NCBI GenBank assembly: GCA_900312665.1
Contig: ONZQ02000001.1
Coordinates: 1,949,072-2,013,071, forward strand
DNA from: Cephalotrichum gorgonifer
Taxonomy: Eukaryota; Ascomycota; Sordariomycetes; Microascales; Microascaceae
Direction: 5' to 3'
DNA length: 64,000 bases
This document shows positions 34,511 through 46,770 of the stretch, one piece after another. The translations under genes were made by a program, and so were the position numbers. Numbering within the stretch: the stretch's first letter is position 1; each line of letters begins with the position of its first letter. The notes below the pieces were generated by a model, which saw only the letters and a program-made list of their open reading frames with translations, was not told where the DNA came from and did not search any database.

Positions 34511-37500
34511 CGTGACCGCTCGTAGGGGTGGATCGGGAGTGGCAGTGGTAGATGAGTACTCGGCGCGGGGTCGCCGCTAACAGAACGACGTCCTCGTTCC
34601 GGCCTAAATGCGTCTCGGGGGCAGGAACTACTCCCCAACGTCGCGAGACTTCGTCGGGGGTAGGGAAGACGAAGCTTAATGACGCAGGCAAAGGTATGTT
34701 TGGTCGAGGAGAGTCGAAGTATGCCTCGTATTCCGCAACGTACAGCGTGGACGGTAATTGAGGAAGTTGGATGCCGGTCTAATCGGCCTGTCGGTAGATC
34801 AGAAAGCGCATAAGTAGATCGGTCTGAATCAAACCCATATAAGCGGAGGGAACAGGCGCATGGAAGGACGTGGCGGCAACGACATGTAGGATCGACCTTA
34901 ATAGGGGCTATAGGCAAATAGGCCGAGGTGGCGACTACAGGACGTATGGTTTCGAGGCTTGCGGTTGCGATCGCGTGGTCAGGTCGTCACTGGTCAAGAG
35001 TGGGCTGTCAAGGATCGTACGGAGTATATTTCGACGTTGATTTGAACGAGTGGAACTGGGCCGTTATTGGGCAGATGTGGTAAACGAATGGTTTCTCAGT
35101 ATGAAAATATTTGTGGAATGCTGCAGTCTAGCGGCGCAGTGATGGGTGGTGACGCAGCGCCTCTTTGCTGAATGTGGAAAGTGAAGAATAAAAAGCAGAC
35201 GTCAGGGGAAAAGAGAGGGCGAAATACCAGCGAATGGATGGTGGTGCATGCAGTGGAACGAGGAACACTGTTGTGGCCCGCATCACATGGATTCATGGGG
35301 GGGAAACGACTTCGTACCTTGGGTGGGAAAAGCAAAGTACAGATACTCTTGCAGATTGCACCCAAGTCACAAATCCAGTTATTCCTGAATTAGACGTTAC
35401 ACCAAACCAGTTCTGGAGCAACCCAACATCCTAGTATGGAAGAACGCTAATGCATTCGAAATCGCAGCGTCCTTTACGATATATTGACCACATCCTTGTT
35501 CTTGTACCGTTTTGGGCCGTCCAAGTCCGTACATACGTCTCGAACACTCCTACCCCTGTAAGGGCCAACCTGTATTTGGCTGGGAGCCGACCCCTCAGAC
35601 AAGTATGAATGCGATGTACGGAGTACTTCTCGCTGAATACCTGGAGACTCTCTCCCTTGGCGACACAAGGTCCCCAGAAACAGAGGAGAGCTTCTGGAAA
35701 TCAGCCAATGTAGGACGAGAATAACAGGTCCGAGGCGTGCTTGTATGTACTCATACGAGAAAGTAAGGGTGCCCACCCGTCAAAACGCAAAGGTGTAGGT
35801 ACAGGAATCACTTCCCCCTTCCCCAGGATATCGACTCCCATGTGACCGACCCACTTGGTGGCGTTTTGGGCCCCTGAGCTGCCACTAGCTCAAGGTAACC
35901 TGTACTTCTGTACATAACAAGCTCGAGGCCTGGTCCACTACCGTTTAACAAGTACCGTATGCACTCCGTAATGGTAGGAACAGACGAAAAAGAGAAGAGG
36001 AGGCAACTAATAGTTCCGGGCAAGCATCCAAAAGAAGCAACCTCGAGCCACCGCTATGGTATGTTGGCTGGAATTCCGATATGTATCAAGCGATATTAGT
36101 TATTCCCTTCGCCTCCTTCGCCCCCTTTCGCCCCCCTTCGCCCCCGCCAACAGGAGACTGCGCTTGCTGGTGCTGCGCCTTCAGGATGGATATTAATACA
36201 AGCCAAGCAGGTTGACCCGCCGATCGCTCGTCGCTCAGAGAGTACATGTATTACTCGACCACCCCCCCCAGTGATAACTTGCTATACATAGGACATTGGC
36301 ATAAATGTCGACATCGCGTTGATAGTAATAATAGTTGCTTTAGTTTCGCGATGCCAAGTCCACATCGGTCGGCCCAAAAATAGCTATCAGTATTGATGTC
36401 GAATCCTTCTCCCTCGCTTGGGGGCCGGTTGGCCTCGATTATTGTTTCTCGCGCGTTCGGTACTACCCCGGCAACAATGAACCCCAAATACGTCGTATTA
36501 TTAGTCCGAGGGGATGCAGAACAGACTCCTCGAGACTCCTTAGGGTGACGAAAACGTTTCCCTCTTGTCTCTGGGAAGAAGTACGCCAGGAGGCTCTCAC
36601 CATTGTCTCCGAATCTTAAACCGTTTCACGTCCACAGACTGTCGAATTAATAGTACATTCGAGTATGCCATCGGCTAGAATGCCCAACGGCCGGGCAACT
36701 AACTGAGTAATCTTGTGCTAGTCAACCACGACCCCAATACCAATTACCGACACTGGGGCAATATTAACGGTGAGCCAGATTCAAACCAGAAACGCCACAA
36801 CGTCTAAGACAGGAACAACATCCTCTCCGTCGTCTCCGTGGTAGCTCCCTGACATTATTGCTCCCTCATACAAGTGTGCCCCATCTCGAACCCGCACCGA
36901 CATCAAAAAGCAGCAATAGCCCCGAGAGAGAGAGAGAGAAAAACGGAGGCGAGAAAGGAAATGGTCCGTGTCCGCCATGGCCGTGTAAATCACGCTCCCC
37001 CCCCCCTTCATTCTGTTCCACAGCGCACATGATGTCGCACATTCTGATTTGTTTAATTTCCACATGGTCCTCCCCCCGATCCACGGGAATCACAGATGCG
37101 ATACCCCTCATTACGCTAGCGCGGACGGGGATGCAGGTACCCTCGAGCTTGTACTTATACCTGTACGCGCATCACTTTATTAGCTGCAACGGCCAACCGG
37201 GAAGCGCAGGGGACGGGGCGGCCGGATTATTATGGAGCACGGAGATTATTCCTCCGACGAGTAGACAAGTACAAGTATTACTCCTTCCCCCTTCTGCAAG
37301 ACTCCAAGAAACCCTGATTTAATAATTCGCGGCGTACTCGTCACCAAATTTAAGATCCAGGTCTGAACCTTGGTCCTCTGCCTACACATTGGGTGTCCAT
37401 GGTTCGTAGTTAATGAGACTTTTTCCCGCGTTCTCCGCGAGGCAGATGGGACCACGACTTGACACAAGTCCGTCTAGTTATGCGTACATATCAACCCGCA

Positions 37501-37782
37501 CCTGGTGCGAGCTCGTTTCAAGCTCTGAAGCATGCCCAACACGACTACGAGTACTCTTAGTAGTTCTTGTATATGTATGAAATTTCTTCTGTACGAGTAC
37601 GAACAACGGGCTCAAAATCACAGTAACCAATTTTCCCCTTAACTTCCCGATAAACTCCTAAAACCGATGCTTACAGTATACATGTTGAGAATACGGCCTC
37701 AACGGCAAGCGTAACCTGGGCACAGCCAATCCTCCTGCAATTGAGTGGCACTGCACCCGACCGTCCCCCCTCGCACGCGGCA
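34511..37782. other. 3.3-kb gene-poor intergenic Nif1-like/ERV46
   Basis: No gene supported. It contains GTACGGAGTA (35017-35026) and GTACGGAGTAC (35616-35626), GCACTCCGTA (35961-35970), GTACGAGTAC (37591-37600), TTCGCC repeats (about 36108-36147) and a GA microsatellite (about 36924-36939). The part next to 34511 should include the Nif1-like promoter. Confidence 0.5.
36108..36147 (+). repeat. CTTCGCC-type minisatellite
   Basis: Four TTCGCC cores separated by short C runs (CTTCGCCTCC, CTTCGCCCCC and variants). Non-coding. Confidence 0.75.
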
Positions 37783-39296
37783 TCAGAGGTCCTTGGACTG
37801 CATCTTCTTCAACCTGGTAGCGCCCTCGAAGAGCCCGCGATCCACGGCTGCGGCGACGGTGAGAGTGCCGCCGAGCACAGCACACAGGCCCGTCAAGAAC
37901 CCGGTGAACGTCTTGGACTTCTGCTCACGGTTGATAACCTTCATGGGGGAGATGTCCTACCAGGGTATGTCAGCGGCAGTTTTACCGTTGCCTCCGCGGT
38001 AGGGAGATGATCTGAAGGGGTTCGACTTACATATGAGAAGAATACGCCGGGAATTCCACCCCTCGCGTGAAGCTTCTCCTTGTGGCCTTCGTCGTCACCT
38101 CCAGCCAAGCTGCGCTTGTGAACTGTCACCGAGTACTGGTGGGTCTCGACGCTTCCGTCGCCCTGAGCCCCAAGGGCGCCCAGAGACGCTCGGTCTTCGT
38201 CAGCAATCTGCCGGACCTTGTTCTGCCAGCCCAGCGGCAGGTAAGAGGTCGGCACAATCTTGACGAAGTACATGTAGTTGAAGTTGCTGTCCATCGTGTC
38301 CTGACGAGTACCGTCCAGAGGGTTCATGTGGTTGCTAGACCAGGGCTGGGTGGCGGTGCCGAGCTTCTTCGTAACCTCTTCCGGTAGCTGAGGTCCGAAC
38401 CGCAGTGAATGGATAATGTGGCTGAAGTCGTGCCTGTATCCGTTCGGGCCGGTCTCCTGGTAGCTCCCCAGGTCGTGGATATGAGTGTTGCCGTTGCTGA
38501 AGCTGCGGCCGGGTGCGAGGTGGAAGTTTCCAACGACCTTGTTGACGCGAAGAGTCCCCTCGATGCGACATCCTTCTTGCTTCTGCTCCGCCAGCCTCTC
38601 CGAGTAGTGCTCGCGCTCGCACTGCTCGACATTGGTAACCTTGAACGCCCAGCCCTCGCGCGCGTAGGCGTCGCGGACCTCGGCGCAGGTGTTACAACAG
38701 CCGGCCTTCTGCGCGTTCTCCGGGGCCCTGGCGCCGTAGCAGGCGCCGCAGTAGTCGGGGTCGAGGTGAACGGCGACGTCCCTAGGGTATCACTGTTAGC
38801 AAACGGCTACGGGGCAAGGCGAAGAATCACCGTCCTCCCCACGGGGTGACTAACGTCTTTAGAGCACCGCTTTCAATATCACCACCTCCCTCCGCCTTCG
38901 GCCGAAGTCGGACCTTCTTCACTCCTTGCATGATTCCATACTGTTGCTCGCCGGAAACATCCATCACGTCGAGTGTGAGTAGCTCGCAGGGGACTTTCGG
39001 GAAGGTCATGTTGAGGTGGATCTCCATACGCTCGCCTAGTAGATTTCCAAGTTAGCAGCGACACGGGATAGGAGCAGCTGGCCCGGTCCGGGTATGGACA
39101 TACCTCGACCCTTGTCCACGATCAGCTCAGGGTGGATAACCACAGTCCTGTAGTCCCTCCATTCTCCCCAGGCCAGGTATATAACCACGAGCAGTGAGAC
39201 AATGGTCACTATTCCTCCCGAGGTAGTCCTGATTCTCGCCTCGTCGACAGTCTTCGTAAAGGCATCGAGCCTCGTGAATCTTGATTTCGGTGCCAT
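37783..39296 (-). CDS. ERV46: COPII vesicle cargo receptor subunit Erv46 (ERGIC3)
   Basis: Minus-strand exons 39296-39104, 39035-38855, 38781-38031 and 37956-37783 give 432 residues (yeast Erv46 has 415). The N-terminus reads FTRLDAFTKTVDEARIRTTSGG, diagnostic of the family, followed by a transmembrane helix at about 28-47. The large lumenal domain carries the cysteine cluster CGACYGA and CCNTC and a conserved SHIIHSLRFG. A second membrane helix (about 392-414) leaves a short cytosolic tail ending KKMQSKDL. With Erv41 it cycles between ER and Golgi and returns escaped ER proteins that lack HDEL. Introns are 68-74 nt. It is divergent from RNA15. Confidence 0.95.
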
Positions 39297-40031
39297 CGCG
39301 TAAGACAAGTCGGTGGGGTTGGCAACCCTGTCCCTCGCTTACACGGAGAGAGTAGCTTTGATTGTATTCGACAATTCGAGCAGAAAAGACAGAAAGGACA
39401 GTCCAGATCTCGAGAAAGGACAGTGGGTTCAAATCAGCGCGACAGGATTAGCATTGGCGCTTCCCTCTTGCGATGCCGAACGAGCGGGTCGGTGTGGAGG
39501 GTGGTCAAGGGCGGGCTGACAATAGCTGCTGGTGGATAATTTGAGGCCAGAATTCACTTATTATGACACGTACGAATAAGGCGCCGCGCTGCTGTCTCAG
39601 CTTAGCTTAGCTCCCCACGAAGGCCTATGCCACCCTAGCTCCCGCTCAGGTACGCTGTGGCCGGACTAGCCATCAATTGATTGGGCCACCAAGAGGCATA
39701 TGATTATGTAACGCAGGAGGCCAAGGCTGGGCCGCTCAAGCAAAATGAAACTGGCATTTTTATTGGGTCTCGGTAAATTTCTGGACGTAATGCCCTGCAC
39801 ACTCCAAGGCTGCGGAACCCATTCCAACCTCAAGCTCCAATCCAATCCTCGAACTTGTGCGACAAGTACGACTCGGTGCTCGACCATCCACGAAGTGCCC
39901 CATATACGGTTCTTTGGCCATACGGCATACGCTCCTGCATCTTGCTCCATTGCTGGCGCTCATTTCCCTTCCCGACGTGACGAGTAACGAGTGCTTCTAG
40001 AAGAGCCAACAGATCCCCCAACCTTTCCACA
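39297..40031. promoter_or_regulatory. divergent promoter region ERV46/RNA15 with paired CCAAT
   Basis: Two CCAAT boxes sit back to back at 39837-39841 and 39842-39846, about 190 bp upstream of the RNA15 ATG. CCAAT is the site of the Hap/NF-Y complex. No other gene seen in the 735 bp. Function inferred from position. Confidence 0.5.
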
Positions 40032-41169
40032 ATGTCGAGCAAGCAGCCTTCCCGTGTTGTCTTCGTGGGGAATATCCCATACGGTATTACTTCCAAGTCG
40101 CCACCGTTCAGCCGCCGATTCGTACTAACTCTTGCCCAGACCTGTCCGAAGAGCAGATCATTGAGATATTCAGCAGCGCTGGAAAGGTGCTTAACTTCCG
40201 CCTTGTCTACGACCGCGAGACAGGACGTCCGAAGGGCTTCGGCTTCGCCGAGTACCCAGACTCGGGTACGTCGCTCTCGTGTTTTCCCGTGGAATCACGA
40301 TTGTATCGAGGCTAACCTTGAGCTATGTATAGACTCGGCCTCATCCGCAGTACGGAATCTTCACAACCACGAGATCAAAGGTCGACGACTAAGGGTGGAC
40401 TTCTCTAATGAAGGAGGTGGGGGGGACGACGATGCCGATGGAGACCAAGGTCAGGTATGTTTTGGGTACACCCTGGTACATATGTTTTTTTGGCAGTATA
40501 CTAATACCCTGTCGTGGTCAGTCTATGGGAGCTACCACTAATCTCCATCCATCCAACGGAATGAGCTCCGTACTGCCGTCACACACCCAGAGTTCTCTTC
40601 CATCGCTACCCGCGGGGAAGGAGCTCCCACCCGGTGTCACATGCACCGATGCAATCTCGCGAACACTCAATACGCTCCCGCCAGCCCAGCTACTAGACAT
40701 CCTCACACAAATGAAGGTCCTCGCCACCAACGAACCCGCCCGCGCGACGGAACTCCTTCAACAGGCGCCCCAGCTAGCATATGCCGTCTTCCAGGCGCTA
40801 TTACTGATGAATCTCGTCTCCCCCGAAGCCATATCGTCGGTCCTGGAGGGAGGTGCGCCGCTGGTGCCTCCTCCGCCGCAACAGAACCTAGGCTATCAGC
40901 CGCCGCAACAGCAGGTGGGCGGGTTCCCTGGGGCCGCGCCAGTGATGACGAACACCCCGCCGGTCGCCGCGACGCCGTATGCCCCTCCTCAGGCTGCGCA
41001 GCCAGCGTATGGCGCTCCACCACCAGCTGCCGCACCGCCGGCGCAAGATCCCGAGGCTCTCATGCGTGCGGTGATGGAGCTCCCCCAAGCTACCATCGAC
41101 GCCCTTCCCGAGGCGGAGCGGGCTCAGATATTATCGCTTCGCGCCGGCTTTATGAATCAGCGCCGCTAG
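40032..41169 (+). CDS. RNA15: cleavage factor IA subunit Rna15 / CstF64
   Basis: Exons 40032-40083, 40140-40265, 40333-40454 and 40522-41169 encode 315 residues. One RRM spans residues about 8-86 with RNP2 VFVGNI and RNP1 KGFGFAEY. A hinge domain (about 125-205: DAISRTLNTLPPAQLLDILTQMKVL through AYAVFQALLLMNLVS) is the part that binds Rna14/CstF77. A Pro/Gln/Ala-rich linker follows, and the C-terminal three-helix domain ends ALPEAERAQILSLRAGF. The protein binds U/GU-rich sequence near poly(A) sites in 3'-end formation. Introns are short (56-67 nt). The RRM is interrupted by two introns, at PYD and PDSD. Confidence 0.95.
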
Positions 41170-41499
41170 CGGCTGATATATGTTACTATAGGAGATGGAA
41201 GAATGGGCGCAGAGATACATGGGTTTGGTAGGACGTGGGAGTTGGTTTGTGTTTTTTTTTGTCATGACAAGGACGGGGACTAGGTTAGTTCGAGTGGAAA
41301 ATGTCCTGAGATACCCCTGATACATGAACCGATACAGTCATCGACGAGTGGCCGAGTATGCTCCAATGCCACTCTAGTTCACAAGTATTGATTGTGGCCC
41401 TGTCTATCCCCTTGCGGCTCACGTCCCATTTGCTTTCCCCCGGGTATATTCCAATCTCCCTCGCACCCTCGCTCCCTCGCGCCTCCCGCTCCCTCCCCT
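41170..41499. other. convergent intergenic RNA15/DUS4
   Basis: 3' ends of both neighbours. No gene seen. Confidence 0.6.
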
Positions 41500-42992
41500 C
41501 TAAAATCTACTCAAACCCCCCGCCCTCCCCGTCTTCAGAGACCTCATCTCATCCATGAAATCCACGACGTCTAGCATACTCTCCAGCCCATGCAGCACCA
41601 TCCTCTCCTTCTTATCCAGCAGCGCCCCCTTCTCTGCGCCCATCCCGGGCCCGCACATTTCGCCTAGGTGGTACTGTACCAGCCGGAGAGGGATCGGCGC
41701 GCGGGCCACGTTCCGCATGAAGGACTCAACGGCGGACCAGGGGCAGGTGGGGTGGTCCGCAAATAGGGCGGGGTTGCAGAGGAGGCCGCGGGCAGCCATG
41801 AGGCCTGCAATGTTGGTGTTTGAGGGCCTAGGAGCATCGTCCTCGGCGGTTTGTGAGGGTATGGGGAGGGAGGAGACGGCGAAGACGTCGCCGGATAGGA
41901 AGAGGGGGATCTTGCCTCCGAATTCAGAGGCGAGGAGGGCGAGCGCCTCGGTGTTGATCGGGGTCGTGGAAGGCGTGGATCTCGTTCGCGGGTGGATGGT
42001 TATGAAGTCCACCAGGGGCTCGTCCGGATTCCCTATGACGGTATTGATGAAGTCGACCGTTTTCCTACTCGGCAGAGGAGAATCCGCTCAGTAAGGGAGT
42101 CGACAAGTTGTTTGTTCTCGCAGGGTGGCAAGGAAGGGGGGGAGGTGGAGCGAATCTCATACCTTAGGTCCTTCTGGATCCGGATCTTGACACTGACGCT
42201 CCTCCCACGCTTACTCTCCCTGTCCCGGTCCCAGCCATCCCTCCGCAGGGCTTCCCGGGCCTCGGCCACCATGTCGCGCACGAGCTCACGCTTGTCCATC
42301 AGCGCGGCGCCGAGACTAGACGCGCAGGCCCACGACTGCGGGCAGCCACAGTTGAGGTCTACTCCGTTTGCGAAGGGCACGGCAAGGGTAGCTGAGCGGG
42401 AGAACTCCTGGGGGTCGTTGGCGCCGAACTGGACGATTGTGGGGTTGGGATTCCGCGAGGTGGTGAAGTCTGTCTCCCGTGAGATGATGTTCTTCGCGAC
42501 GGCTAGGAGACAGAAAAAGGGGGTTGGGTGGGCGGTTACCGCTATCCCGGGCTACCTGGCTCCGGTTGAACTCCTTGGACAAGATCATGGGGGTCCACGA
42601 GAGGTCCACGCCATATTCGTGGACTGTTTGGCGGAAGGCAAGCTGCTCTCGAGTGTTAGTCAAACTCACCTAGCGATCTAATCCAATTACCATTTTTTCA
42701 AGTATTGTGATGAAGGGAAGATGGGGGGAACATACTTTGCCATATCGGACCATTGGGGCACATGTGTAAACGAAGCGGTCCGACGCCCTCGCGGCGTCGA
42801 ATATCTTGAGCGGGCTATAAGACCCCGTACGAATATTAGCTCTTGAGGTGCCCCGGCTACCCCTTCCTCCCCCCGGCGGGCCCCCGGCCCGAGCACAACA
42901 CACGATCCCGTGTTGTTTTAACTATGGATTCCAACTCACTGGAGGGTTGGACAAACGCCCTCGCCCAGGGTCTCGGATCTCGCCGAGTCCAT
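41500..42992 (-). CDS. DUS4: tRNA-dihydrouridine synthase, Dus4 type
   Basis: Minus-strand exons 42992-42940, 42814-42736, 42642-42540, 42469-42163 and 42064-41500 give 368 residues, near the yeast length. It is a TIM-barrel flavoprotein: CAPMVRYGKLAFRQTV begins the FMN site, QFGANDP follows, and DLNCGCPQ holds the catalytic Cys121. KTVDFIN, FITIHPRTR and LFLSGDVF continue the barrel. Dus4 reduces U20a and U20b in the D-loop of cytosolic tRNAs. The first exon (17 codons) is identified because its GTGAGT donor and the TAG acceptor before CCGCTCAAG restore frame into HPLKIFD; it has no homology support of its own. A 70-nt intron joins ARDS to DFTTS. Being next to a tRNA-Ser gene is probably coincidence. 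Confidence 0.9.
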
Positions 42993-43381
42993 ATTGGAAA
43001 AAACTCCCCGGAGGGGGGCACCGTTACTCGCAGCTACCCCGTCTTTGTAAGATTCGTCACTCTTGTAACTCAAAATTCACATGGTGGGTTCCTAGCGGGT
43101 GTGTGCGTTGATGATTTCGGAAAACACCCCTCCAACGAAAGTTTGGTTGGCTACTGGCTAGTGGGTAGTGGGGGAGGGGACAGAGAAAAGCTTCCGATAC
43201 GATGCGGGTATCGGGTTCGGACCGGCCGCAGCCCCAAGCAATTGCAGCTTCGGCATCCCAGTATACAGTAGGTGTACTCATAACTCGGACAAGACCTAAC
43301 GAGGACTAACGTATTTTTCCCTTGCCCCGGCTACGCTTGTAAATCTTCTCTGGCCCCCACCGACACCAACAAAAAGCCGAC
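42993..43381. promoter_or_regulatory. upstream region of DUS4 and tRNA-Ser
   Basis: Short divergent region between DUS4 and the tRNA. No protein gene supported. Confidence 0.45.
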
Positions 43382-43462
43382 GGCGAAGTGCCAGAGTGGT
43401 TAATGGGTATGACTAGAAATCATATGGCTTCGGCCGCGTAGGTTCAAATCCTGCCTTCGTCG
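43382..43462 (+). tRNA. tRNA-Ser (anticodon AGA), no intron
   Basis: An 81-nt class II tRNA. The acceptor GGCGAAG pairs with CTTCGTC (one G-U pair), and the discriminator is G43462. The D stem is CCA/TGG. The anticodon stem TATGA/TCATA is perfect, with loop CTAGAAA giving anticodon AGA for UCU/UCC/UCA serine codons after inosine formation. The long variable arm is GGC-TTCG-GCC, a UUCG tetraloop hairpin. The T arm is GTAGG-TTCAAAT-CCTGC. Internal promoter boxes are AGAGTGG-type A box and GGTTCAAATCC B box. No CCA is encoded, as expected in eukaryotes. Confidence 0.95.
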
Positions 43463-43467
43463 ATATA

Positions 43468-43475
43468 TTTTTTTT
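43468..43475 (+). terminator. RNA polymerase III terminator (T8)
   Basis: Eight T residues begin 6 nt after the tRNA 3' end, followed by a C and four more T. This is the usual Pol III stop. Confidence 0.9.
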
Positions 43476-44375
43476 CTTTTTCTTACCGTCCGCCCCACCT
43501 TCCCTACCTGGGTCACGAGGGACTATTCCATGCATTACATATACGCATGTTGCACTTTGGTGGCGTCTACCGTTTAGCCAAGCTTCGACTTTCAGGCAAG
43601 AGGCAACTGGAAACTTGGAACGGATGCATCTGACCGTCAGGAGATGGTCTCAATCACTCTGGATTGGGTTGGATGGGAAACACCTCCCCCCACGCCTCTC
43701 TCTGTCGGTTCTATTGAGGAATCCTCGTGCGTGGAACTCTCATCGTGGAGAGATGGTTTGAGATGCTCTCGGTGGGACGACAGGGATAAAGAGTGCTCAC
43801 CGACCTATTCGCCCTGCAATGTGTGCCGCCGTGCAGTTGTGGCTTCGGTCACACACTCTCTCAGACAGCCTCTTCTCGTACCCTCTGCCACTGTGACTGG
43901 CTCCCTCGTCGGACTCCCCATGTTAGATGTCAACCCCCGGCTGCCCTTGGAAGACTAGCCATGGGTCCGGTCCCTGTCCTCGAAATAGCTAACGTACCAG
44001 ATGATCTCGACTTTCGACTAGTATTGCCTCCATCTGGTCGTTAATCGCTGCCGTGTTAGGCGGGGGAGAGCTTATGTGAGACTATGGGACATGATTAGTA
44101 TAACCAATCGCATCGAGACCGCCAGGTCCTTTGCCTTTTCGAGGTTTAGCGATCAACTATTCAATAGCTTAAAACGGACCACACCAGACCCTCTCAGAGT
44201 TCGTTCGCACTAACACGGGATATGACGTTGTCTCACTCCGCTCCTAGGTGCATCCCCTCCTCCTTGGCTTCGAGATAAGTATGGGTGCCACCCCCGACCT
44301 CCCACTCCTGGGCTTTGCACTCTTGGGCTTGCCTAGCTGTAGTTTCCATGGCCCATCAAGTCCCGCTGCATCAAA
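43476..44375. other. intergenic tRNA-Ser to DUF5519 gene
   Basis: 900 bp with no supported gene; probable promoter of the DUF5519 gene at its right end. Confidence 0.5.
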
Positions 44376-45303
44376 ATGTTGGATACACCGGTCACCCACC
44401 CTAGCGCCCCGAAGGAGGAGGGCCCCCAAGCCCAACTGCTCGACCCCCCTGAGACAACATCCATCCCCCATCAAGACCCCCTCACTATCCAGTTGGACGG
44501 CCCGGCCATAGCAGGTCTGGCCCTGGGCTCCATCCTCGTAGTCCACCTCGTAGGTCCCCTCTACTCGGAGATCCTCATCGTCGGCTCCGCAGCCCTCCTC
44601 CTAGTCTACCATGACTACCGCAACTTCCTGAATCTCGGACGAGGAGGGGTCCCCTCCACATTCTGGGGCTACCTCACTGTAAGCCGGCTCCGCCCCTTCA
44701 CCATCCCCGATCCCTTCTCCCCTCCGCGCCCGGATCCGAAAGGGATCCCCCGAAATGGCATCCTGGCCGGACGGAACCTCCCTCACCGAGCCGGGCCCCG
44801 TCCCAGAGTGGCAGGCATCATCCCCCACAGACAGCTCGACCAGCGTGGGGCCGACGGACCCTACCTCTCCATCCGCGACGCCATCCAAAACCTCGCGTCG
44901 ACGCACCCCGAAAGGCTGACCGTCGGCCGCTCCTGCTTCGAGATGCACGACATCGGCCTATTCGCGCGTCGCCCAGTCAATGAGACGTGCCAGGGCGAGA
45001 TCCTCCACCACCACGCCTCCGACCGGTCGATGCACATGGATCTGCACCCCGAAGACATCCGGGAGGTGCTAGAGAAGGGCTGGGGACAGAGACATCCCTT
45101 GGCGAGGAGGGGTTTCCACCTGCAGGAGACGTTTGTTATGATTTATGCTCCGAGAGGTTTGCTCTTGCCGTCCACCTTAATTATCATCTGGGGTTGGCTA
45201 ACTGGAGGTATTAGATGAGGACGAGCTGCGGACAGTTTATCAGATCATCGAGGCCGCCATTTGGTATATAACGGCAGAGGAGATAAGCACCAAGGCGGCA
45301 TGA
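44376..45303 (+). CDS. membrane protein with DUF5519 ('luciferase') domain
   Basis: Exons 44376-45156 and 45215-45303 encode 289 residues. The 58-nt intron is supported because it restores frame from VMIYAPR into DEDELRTVYQIIEAAIWY. The first 45 or so residues are Pro-rich. A hydrophobic block at about 50-87 (IAGLALGSILVVHLVGPLY, ILIVGSAALLLVYHDY) gives one or two membrane segments. Residues about 140-285 match, from memory, the small domain labelled DUF5519/luciferase in fungi: GIIPHRQLDQRG, CQGEILHHHASDRSMHMDLHPED and GWGQRHPLARRG. The conserved His and Asp residues could bind a metal or ligand, but no biochemical role is established to my knowledge; the name does not imply light emission. 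An upstream exon cannot be excluded. Confidence 0.8.
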
Positions 45304-45486
45304 CTAGGGTCGGAGGAGACAACAAGGTTCATGCAGTGTAGCATAGGAGAGGGAAGTTTGAGGATAAGCGTAAATGTAGACAGGGTATAATATTGATGTT
45401 TGTACACTGGTATTTTGTACACCGGGACGGAGCCGGTGCTACCAACCATGGTTATGGTTCGTTTGAGTTATCCTGGGCTCGGAAGC

Positions 45487-46770
45487 TCACTCCTCATCGC
45501 TCTCACCATCTTTCTTCTTGCCAGACTGCTTAAACTTCTCCCTCCCGAAGGAGAGCCTGGCCTCGACCTTCCTGCCGTCAAAGGCCCGACCGTCCATCTT
45601 TTCCACGCAGGCCTCGGCCGCCTCAGACTTCTTGAACTTGACGGATACGATGCCCTCCGGCTCCAGGTCGAAGAGCACCACGTTGGTCACCTCGCCCAGC
45701 CTCTCGCACTCCTCTCGGATGTCTTCCTTGATCTCGAGAATCGCGGCCGGGTCCTCCTCTATCTCGCGCAGAGTGAACATGTGCTTGAGGATGACGAGCT
45801 TTGACGTCCGCGTCTCCTCTGGCGGCGGGCCGTCGTCATCCCAGTCGGCCAGCTTGGCATCCAGCTTCTGGGTCTTTTTGATGATTTTCTGCCGGTCACT
45901 GGAATTCTTGGGCTTGGGCTTCTCCCCGTTGCCGGCCCCGGCAGGCTCCTGGTCGTAGCTGGTCTTCTTGTAGCTCGAATCGGCAGCCTGGACCCTAATC
46001 TTGCCACTGGACAGGCCAGAGCTAGTATATCGGAAGTCCGTGTCATCGAGGAGCATGATGGCCATTTCCACCGACTGGGGTTTGAAGAACACTACCAGGG
46101 CATCACCCTTGAAGGCCCCCTGTTCGTCGGTGTACATCTTGATCCTGGGCTTTCCGCTATCGATCTCCTCGGCGATGACGCCGCCTTTCTTGGAGAAGAG
46201 TTCATTCACCTCATCTACGGTAGCATCAACCGGGAGACCGGTGACGTAGACGGCGGTGTTTTGCCTTGGGGCTGGGGGGGGCTTGGACTTCTTGCTTGGG
46301 CGCGGCTTCTTGGCTTGGGTTGCCGTCTCCTGTCACCCGCGAAGCGATTTGCTCCGTTAGTTTCCATTCACACCTCTCCTCCTCACCGCCTGTCCACCCG
46401 GAAGAAAACACAGAGAATCATGCGCTGGGTGGGAAATAGAGAGCAATCCTCGGAACTCTACACGGCTGCCTGGGTGGCAGGCGCAGCTTACCTCGTCGTC
46501 ATTTTGCGCCGGGCTCGTCTTCCTCTTGTTCGGTCGGGTATGGGGGTCTGAGTCGGGGTGCAGACTAGAACCTGCCTGCATCTCCGTATCTTCTTCGTGG
46601 TGCTCATCATCTGCCACCCTGATCCATCGCTTCAGGTTGGCGTGGAACTCGAATTCAGAGCCGTCGTCGTGGACGCCGATATATGTGTTGCTGAGGCGCG
46701 AAAATGAGATGCGGTCATCGTTATTGAATTCCTCCACATCTGTGGGGAACGACAATGCTGCGGCTGCCAT
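45487..46770 (-). CDS. CUS2: U2 snRNP assembly factor Cus2 / Tat-SF1
   Basis: Minus-strand exons 46770-46492 and 46329-45487 give 373 residues. The N-terminal 60 or so residues hold a short conserved element (YIGVHDDGSEFEFHANLKRWI). RRM1 spans about 118-205 (AVYVTGLPVDATVDEVNELF, GDALVVFFKP). RRM2, about 268-353, is a U2AF-homology motif, with the acidic helix EIKEDIREECERLGEV and the RAF (341-343) ligand loop that binds Trp in SF3B1/Hsh155. In yeast Cus2 keeps U2 snRNA and SF3b in order until Prp5 acts. A 162-nt intron separates the exons. An in-frame ATG at 46938 would add 56 residues; the 46770 start is preferred because conserved sequence begins soon after it. Confidence 0.92.

Noticed and set aside
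42503..42539. 37-nt intron in DUS4 using the TAG at 42503-42505
   Set aside because: Too short for splicing and gives extra residues between ARDS and DFTTS; the 70-nt alternative restores the conserved ARDSDFTT join.
43382..43462. Functional pairing of DUS4 with the adjacent tRNA-Ser
   Set aside because: Dus4 acts on many tRNAs in trans; adjacency of one tRNA gene is expected by chance.
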